A DNA stretch of 64,000 bases from Nannocystis sp. (lineage in GTDB: Bacteria; Myxococcota_A; Polyangia; Nannocystales; Nannocystaceae), in NCBI RefSeq assembly GCF_016714285.1, contig NZ_JADJNN010000008.1:1-64000 (forward strand), in the 5' to 3' direction. A program made the position numbers and the translations under genes. The notes beneath the pieces were generated by a model. It saw nothing but the letters and a program-made list of their open reading frames with translations, ran no database searches and had not been told where the DNA came from. This document shows, piece by piece, positions 59,977 to 64,000 of this stretch. Numbering within the stretch: the stretch's first letter is position 1; each line of letters opens with the position of its first letter.

Positions 59977-60033
59977 TGTCCGAGGGGACAGGTTGCGGCC
60001 GGCGTACTTGATGTGAGGCTGTCCGAGCGGACA
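59977..60033. repeat. two exact palindromes between convergent stops
   Basis: GCTGTCC-GAGG-GGACAG (59977-59990) and GCTGTCC-GAGC-GGACAG (60020-60033), each within TGATGTGAGGCTGTCC. They fill the 62-bp gap between the acidic gene and the protease gene and touch both stop codons, as terminators would. Confidence 0.8.
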
Positions 60034-60035
60034 GG

Positions 60036-60926
60036 TCAGCGGCGACGACGGAGCAGGAGGGCGAGCGGGAGCAGGAGGGCGAGCGAGGCGGGCTCGCCGG
60101 GGCTGCCGTTGCAGCCGCAGCCGCTGCTGCGCTCGGGGTCGGTGTTGATGCAGTCGCAGTCGCTGCAGTCGGGCGGGCGCAGGTCGAGGCCCGAGGCCTG
60201 CTCGAGCCAGCACAGGCCGCCGATCGGCGCGGCGTAGAAGCCGCCCTTGCCGCAGGTGTAGCCGCGCGAGGTGACGCCGGCGAGCACGTACTCGCCGCTG
60301 GCGAGCTTGGCGAAGGCGGGGCCGCCGGAGTCGCCCTGGCACGAGTCGAGGCCCATGCCGCCGGCCTGGAACTCGAGGCCGGAGCCGCTGAACTTGGTGA
60401 TCGGGACGTCGACCTGGCGCTTGATGCCGGTGATGTCGCCCTCGTTGAGGCCGTAGCCGACGACGGTGACCTTGTTGTCGACGGCCATGAGCTCGTCCCA
60501 CTCGTCCTGGTCGGCGATCGGGCGCGGGAACTCGAGGATGTCGGACTGCGGCTTGGTGAGCACGAGGAAGCCGTAGTCGTGGATGTCCTCCTTGCAGCTC
60601 TTCGCGCCGCAGAACTCGGGGTCGAAGCCGATGGCGGCGACCTTGTAGACCGGGACCGGGAAGTTGACGTCGTCGCCGCGGCGGACGGTGATGCTGCTGA
60701 GCGAGGGCTCGGACTCGAGGCAGTGGGCGGCGGTGAGGACGATGGTCGGGCTGACGAGGGTGCCGGTGCACAGCGAGCTGCCGAGGGTGATGGCGACGAC
60801 CGCCGGCCAGGCGCCCGGCTCGACGACCTGGCCGCCGTAGATCGGGACGGGCGGCGGTGGGACGGCGGTGAGGGTGCCCGTGGGGGTGGCGAGGGCGATC
60901 ACGGCGGCGAGCCCGGAGAGCAGCAT
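60036..60926 (-). CDS. trypsin-like serine protease with MYXO-CTERM-like tail
   Basis: About 296 residues. IYGGQVVEPGAWPAVVAI, the His box LTAAHCLES, the Asp in DIHDYGFLVL and DSCQGDSGGPAF with the catalytic Ser make a complete S1 peptidase; the Asp six residues before the Ser predicts trypsin-like specificity. The C-terminus (CSDCDC, CGCNGSPGEPASLALLLPLA, then Arg residues) resembles a MYXO-CTERM sorting tail. Two ATGs are possible: TATGCT stands 7 nt before the one at 60926 and overlaps the one at 60938, so 60926 is chosen. An N-terminal signal helix is present. It should be a surface protease, perhaps for predation. Confidence 0.88.
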   Translation of the reverse strand: MLLSGLAAVIALATPTGTLTAVPPPPVPIYGGQVVEPGAWPAVVAITLGSSLCTGTLVSPTIVLTAAHCLESEPSLSSITVRRGDDVNFPVPVYKVAAIGFDPEFCGAKSCKEDIHDYGFLVLTKPQSDILEFPRPIADQDEWDELMAVDNKVTVVGYGLNEGDITGIKRQVDVPITKFSGSGLEFQAGGMGLDSCQGDSGGPAFAKLASGEYVLAGVTSRGYTCGKGGFYAAPIGGLCWLEQASGLDLRPPDCSDCDCINTDPERSSGCGCNGSPGEPASLALLLPLALLLRRRR

Positions 60927-60933
60927 GGCGGCC

Positions 60934-60939
60934 AGCATA
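60934..60939 (-). promoter_or_regulatory. -10-like element that decides the protease start
   Basis: TATGCT on the minus strand ends 7 nt before the ATG at 60926 and includes the other candidate ATG. Confidence 0.4.
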
Positions 60940-60983
60940 CCGTGTTCACCGTGGGGCCGCGGTGAGCGATGCTGCGCCCGTGA

Positions 60984-62366
60984 TCACAGGCTGGCGGCGG
61001 GGAGGTCGACGATCGGGCCGAGGTCGAGGTCGGCGAGCGGGGCGTCGACGAGGGACGGGTCGCCGACGACGACGATCTGGAGGTCGTCGAGGGCGAAGTG
61101 GCTGCGCAGCGAGCGGGTGACCGCGGCGGCGTCGCAGGGTGGGGGGCGAGCGTTCGGGAGCGCGTGCCAGTGGGCGCGGGCGAGGCTCTGCAGCTGGTCG
61201 GCGTCGGTCTGGCGGCGGTACAGCTGCTCCAGGGCCTCGTGGACGCAGACGCGGGCGACGAGCCCGGGAGCGAGGCCCTGGCGGCGCAGGCGGGCGAGGG
61301 TGTCGGCGATGACGCCGAGGCTGCGGCCGACGGCGGCGGCGTCGACCTGGGTGACGATGCGGAGCAGGCCCGGGCCGCGGGCGGGCTCGCGGCTCACTTC
61401 GACGCCGTAGGTCGCGGCCATGTCGTCGCGCAGGCGCTCGCCGAGGGCGCTCTGCACGATGTCGGCGGCGACCTGGGTGGCGAGGTCGTCCTCGGCGATC
61501 GCGGCGGCGCGGCCGAGCACGACGACGGCCTGGGCGAGGCCCGGGCGGGCGATGCGGTGGATGGCGCGGCGCGGGGCGGGCGCGAGGGCGGGGAGCCCCT
61601 GCGGGTCGGCGGGGCCGCTCCAGCCGGCGAGTCTGGGGGCGGCGGCGGCGACGAGGGCCTGCGGGTCGGCGTCGCCGGCGACGACGATCGTCAGCGCGGC
61701 GGGGCCGAGGCTGCGCTGGCCGTGCTCGCGGACCTGCTCCAAGGACCATGTCCCGGAGGACAGCTCGCTGGTCGCGTGGGGGTGGCCGGGCGGGAGGCTG
61801 ACGCGGCGCAGGCCGGCGAGCGCGAGGGTTGTTGGGTCGTCGCGGGCGCGGGCCCGGGCGGCGGCGAGTTCGGCGGTGATGTCGGCCAACTCGGCGGCCA
61901 GCTCGGCGGCGTCGCCGGGCTGGTCGAGCGGGCGGCGGATCGCAGCGAGGAGGGCGCGCAGCGCCGCGGGGGCGTGCTCGGCGGGGACCTCGGTGGCGAG
62001 CAGGGCGCCCGAGCTGCTGATGTGCAGCTGCGGCGCGCCGCCGAGGTCGGCGAGGGCGGCGGCGAGGCTGCCCTCGCGCTCGTCGTGGCCGCGCAGGAGG
62101 CCGAGCAGGAGGGCGCTGAGGCCCGGGCGATCGGGCGGGTCGCTGGCGTGGCCGAGGCGGAGCGACAGGCCGAGGGCGACGCTGCGCGGGCCGGCGCCGG
62201 GGCGCGTGATCGGGGTGAAGTGCAGCGGCACGTCGGCGACGACGAGGCGACGGGTGGCGGGCGCGGGCGGGAGCGCGGGCGCGGGCGGGGCCGGCGGCGG
62301 CGTGCGCCGCCAGACCGAGCAGGCGAGGGTGGCGGCGGCGAGGGTGAGGACGAGGGCGCGAGACAT
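60984..62366 (-). CDS. M16 peptidase-like lipoprotein without zinc motif
   Basis: A 460-residue lipoprotein (LAAATLACSVW, lipobox). It has the M16 fold (SVALGLSLRLGHASDPPDRP, ALTIVVAGDADPQAL, VVVLGRAAAIAEDDLATQVA, DIVQSALGERLRDDMAATYG) but no HxxEH, so it should be the non-catalytic partner of the M16 pair. The gene before it (62517-63857) is the catalytic one; the two are separated by a 150-bp palindrome array. An exact palindrome (61749-61762) lies in frame, encoding SELSSGTW. Confidence 0.85.
   Translation of the reverse strand: MSRALVLTLAAATLACSVWRRTPPPAPPAPALPPAPATRRLVVADVPLHFTPITRPGAGPRSVALGLSLRLGHASDPPDRPGLSALLLGLLRGHDEREGSLAAALADLGGAPQLHISSSGALLATEVPAEHAPAALRALLAAIRRPLDQPGDAAELAAELADITAELAAARARARDDPTTLALAGLRRVSLPPGHPHATSELSSGTWSLEQVREHGQRSLGPAALTIVVAGDADPQALVAAAAPRLAGWSGPADPQGLPALAPAPRRAIHRIARPGLAQAVVVLGRAAAIAEDDLATQVAADIVQSALGERLRDDMAATYGVEVSREPARGPGLLRIVTQVDAAAVGRSLGVIADTLARLRRQGLAPGLVARVCVHEALEQLYRRQTDADQLQSLARAHWHALPNARPPPCDAAAVTRSLRSHFALDDLQIVVVGDPSLVDAPLADLDLGPIVDLPAASL
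61749..61762. repeat. exact palindrome in the M16-like gene
   Basis: CATGTCC-CGGA-GGACAG, in frame. Confidence 0.65.
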
Positions 62367-62372
62367 GGCGCG

Positions 62373-62516
62373 GGGGACAGGTGCGAGGAGACAGGTGCGA
62401 AGGGACAGGTTGGAAGGGACAGGTGGGATGGCCGCGGGGACAGGTGCGAAGGGACAGGTGGGGATGGCCGAAGGGACAGGTGGGAGGGGACCGGTGGGGA
62501 TGGCCGAAGGGACAGC
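62373..62516 (-). repeat. array of GGGACAGGTG half-sites between the M16 genes
   Basis: About nine GGACAGGT-like half-sites (62375, 62403, 62417, 62438, 62452, 62474, 62510 and two degenerate) lie in one orientation between the two M16 genes, with GGGATGGCCGAAGGGACAGG repeated. There is no ORF. This is the densest non-coding cluster of the family. Confidence 0.8.
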
Positions 62517-63857
62517 TCAGGTGGGTGGGGTGGCGAGGATGATGGCGCGGCGCGGGGCGGCGAGGAGGGTCCTGGCGGCGGCGGCGACGTCGGCGGGGGT
62601 GACGGCGAGCCACTGGGCGAGGTCGTGCTCGAGGCGGTCGGGGTCGCCGAATGCGGCGGCGTAGCCAGACAGGAGGCTGGCGCGGGTGAGCAGGTCCTGG
62701 GGGGCGCGGCGCAGGCGCTGGGCGAGGCGCAGGCGGGCGCGGCGGAGCTCGGGCTCGGCGAGCTCGCCGGCGGCGACGCGGGCGAGCACGCCGTCGATCG
62801 CGGCGAGCAGGCGGGCCCCGTCGCTGCCGGGCGGGCCGATCAGCTCGATGACGGCGACCGACTGCTGCGGCTGGCTGAACTGCTCGGCGCCCAGGGCGGC
62901 GACGAGGGCGGCGTCGGGGCCGGCGAGGCGGCGGAAGGCGCCGGCGTGGAGGGCCGCGAACAGGACGTCGAGGGCGGCGTCGCCGTCGGCGTGCAGGCCC
63001 GGGCTGGCCCAGCCGCACAGGGCGCTCGGCGGGCCGCCGGTGGCGACGCGCTCGTGCTGCGGGCCGTCGGCGGGGAGCGGCGGGAGCGGGCGCGGGCGCC
63101 TGTCCCGGGGGACAGGTGAGCCGGGGATGCTGGCGAAGTAGCGGTCGATCTGGGCGCGGGTGTCTTGCGGGAGGTCGCCGACGATCGTGAGGGTGGCGTT
63201 GCTCGGGGTGTAGTGGGCGGCGAGGAAGGCGTCGACGTCGGCGGGGCGGATCGCGGCGATCGCCGCGTGCGGGCCGATGACGGTGTGGTGGTAGGGGTGC
63301 TCGGGCGGGAAGAGGCGGGCGAACAGGCGCTCGATGCGGGCGCCGCGGGGGTCGGTCTCGCGTCGCTGGCGGCGCTCCTGGGCGACGATCGCCTGCACCG
63401 AGGCGAGGGTGTGGGCGCCGGTGCTGCCGCGCAGGTAGCCCATGCGGTCGGCCTCGAGCCACAGCACGGTGGCGAGGCCGGCCTGCGGGGCGAGGGTGTA
63501 GTACTCGCTGCTGTGGAGGTCGGTCTCGGCGTTGTCGTGGTGGATGAAGGCGCGGGCGCGGGCGCGTTCGCGGGCCTCGGCGTCGATGTGGCGCGAGCCC
63601 GCGAACATGAGGTGCTCGACGACGTGGGCGAGGCCGCGGCGCTGCGGCGGATCGTCGACGGCGCCGACGTGGTAGCGCAGGTGCACGGCGACGAGCGGGA
63701 GCCGGGCGTCGCGGCGGAGGATGACCTCGAGGCCGTTGGCGAGGTGGTAGTGCGCGTCGCCGGGGGCGCGGGCGGAGCTCGGGGTCGCGGGGGCGAGGTC
63801 CGGTGCCGCGGGCGCGAGGGCCAGCCAGGCGGGCAGCAGGGCGGCGAGGATGCGCAC
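62517..63857 (-). CDS. M16-family zinc metallopeptidase
   Basis: A 446-residue catalytic M16 peptidase. The inverted zinc motif HVVEH in RGLAHVVEHLMFAGSRH is complete, and EYYTLAPQAGLATVLWLEAD supplies the distal Glu region. The N-terminus is a signal sequence (ILAALLPAWLALAPAAP). An N-terminal GTG at 63857 follows a -10-like CATGGT by 6 nt, with TTGACC 18 nt upstream. With the non-catalytic M16 lipoprotein it should form a heterodimeric peptidase in the periplasm. An exact palindrome (63101-63114) lies in frame between the two halves. Confidence 0.9.
   Translation of the reverse strand: MRILAALLPAWLALAPAAPDLAPATPSSARAPGDAHYHLANGLEVILRRDARLPLVAVHLRYHVGAVDDPPQRRGLAHVVEHLMFAGSRHIDAEARERARARAFIHHDNAETDLHSSEYYTLAPQAGLATVLWLEADRMGYLRGSTGAHTLASVQAIVAQERRQRRETDPRGARIERLFARLFPPEHPYHHTVIGPHAAIAAIRPADVDAFLAAHYTPSNATLTIVGDLPQDTRAQIDRYFASIPGSPVPRDRRPRPLPPLPADGPQHERVATGGPPSALCGWASPGLHADGDAALDVLFAALHAGAFRRLAGPDAALVAALGAEQFSQPQQSVAVIELIGPPGSDGARLLAAIDGVLARVAAGELAEPELRRARLRLAQRLRRAPQDLLTRASLLSGYAAAFGDPDRLEHDLAQWLAVTPADVAAAARTLLAAPRRAIILATPPT
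63101..63114. repeat. exact palindrome in the M16 peptidase gene
   Basis: CCTGTCC-CGGG-GGACAGG, in frame at the junction of the N- and C-terminal halves (SPVPRDRR). Confidence 0.7.
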
Positions 63858-63863
63858 GAATTG

Positions 63864-63893
63864 ACCATGGGGCGACGACGTCGCGGGGGTCAA
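63864..63893 (-). promoter_or_regulatory. promoter of the M16 pair
   Basis: On the minus strand, TTGACC (63888-63893), an 18-nt spacer, and CATGGT (63864-63869), ending 6 nt before the GTG at 63857, so the message would be leaderless. Confidence 0.5.
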
Positions 63894-64000
63894 GGGCAGG
63901 GCCGGTCGCGGTCCGATCGGGTGGGCGCGAAGCGGGGCGCGCAGGGACGGCGGAGCGTGAAAGGCGGCGCACACTCGGGCCGGGGCGGGCCTGGGATCCG

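Noticed and set aside
62367..62520. Possible CRISPR array between the M16 genes
   Set aside because: Units are only about 10-20 bp, spacing is irregular, there are no unique spacers of 30 bp and no cas genes.

Overview
The window is about 64 kb of very high-GC DNA (I judge it above 70% by eye) from a myxobacterium, most likely of the Nannocystaceae (Nannocystis-like). The signs are: many small lipoproteins with Thr/Ser/Asp-rich linkers after the lipobox; exported proteins ending in a Cys-containing motif, a hydrophobic helix and Arg residues (MYXO-CTERM-like); a 14-repeat RCC1 lipoprotein; two Ser/Thr kinases with trailing transmembrane and sensor regions; a FrzS-like pseudo-receiver/coiled-coil protein; and eukaryote-like genes (COQ4, metazoan-type adenylosuccinate lyase). 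Genes are dense, lie on both strands, and almost all of them look chromosomal.

Layout. 1-6.0 kb: low-GC accessory fragments, a frame-broken lipoprotein, a lipoprotein/ferritin-like protein, a small unknown gene and the RCC1 lipoprotein. 6.0-10.1 kb: an inverted-repeat-bounded element, tRNA-Pro(CGG), a kinase-TPR gene and a small coiled-coil gene. 10.1-11.5 kb: a compact minus-strand unit (promoter, 60-aa ORF, palindromic repeats, an atypical tRNA-Gly(GCC), a 68-aa protein, an HNH nuclease). 11.5-24.3 kb: HEAT/cyclophilin lipoprotein, cNMP-binding protein, CopA-type ATPase, lipoproteins, an alkaline-phosphatase-superfamily membrane protein, an epimerase-like SDR and an NCS1 permease. 24.3-25.2 kb: a repeat-rich desert. 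25.2-37.6 kb: CbiX, SerA, a large lipoprotein, TetR/COQ4, a membrane peptidase pair, RsmD, an aminotransferase, a KefB-type transporter and BioB. 37.9-41.4 kb: a complete pyruvate dehydrogenase operon (E1alpha, E1beta, E2). 41.4-49.2 kb: kinase, envelope proteins and a serine esterase-like lipoprotein. 49.2-54.7 kb: DUF1003, then a tightly overlapping frzS-hflX-uppP operon. 55.1-64 kb: DUF1566 lectin-like protein, sigma/anti-sigma pair, PurB, a poly-Asp protein, a trypsin-like protease and an M16 peptidase pair.

Two themes run through the whole window. First, a small palindrome family, TGTCC-(3-6 nt)-GGACA, occurs at 18 exact sites and many degenerate ones. It abuts stop codons, and it has expanded in phase (spacings always multiples of three) inside CopA, HflX, UppP and a membrane protein, much as Rickettsia palindromic elements do. 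Second, many genes carry a TANNNT -10-like hexamer ending only 5-11 nt before the start codon and no Shine-Dalgarno, so leaderless transcription is probably common here.

At least nine apparent frameshifts break otherwise well-preserved genes (kinase, cbiX, E2, uppP and two lipoproteins). Several are single missing bases in short homopolymers, so residual assembly error is the simplest explanation, and those genes are annotated as whole genes with the break noted.
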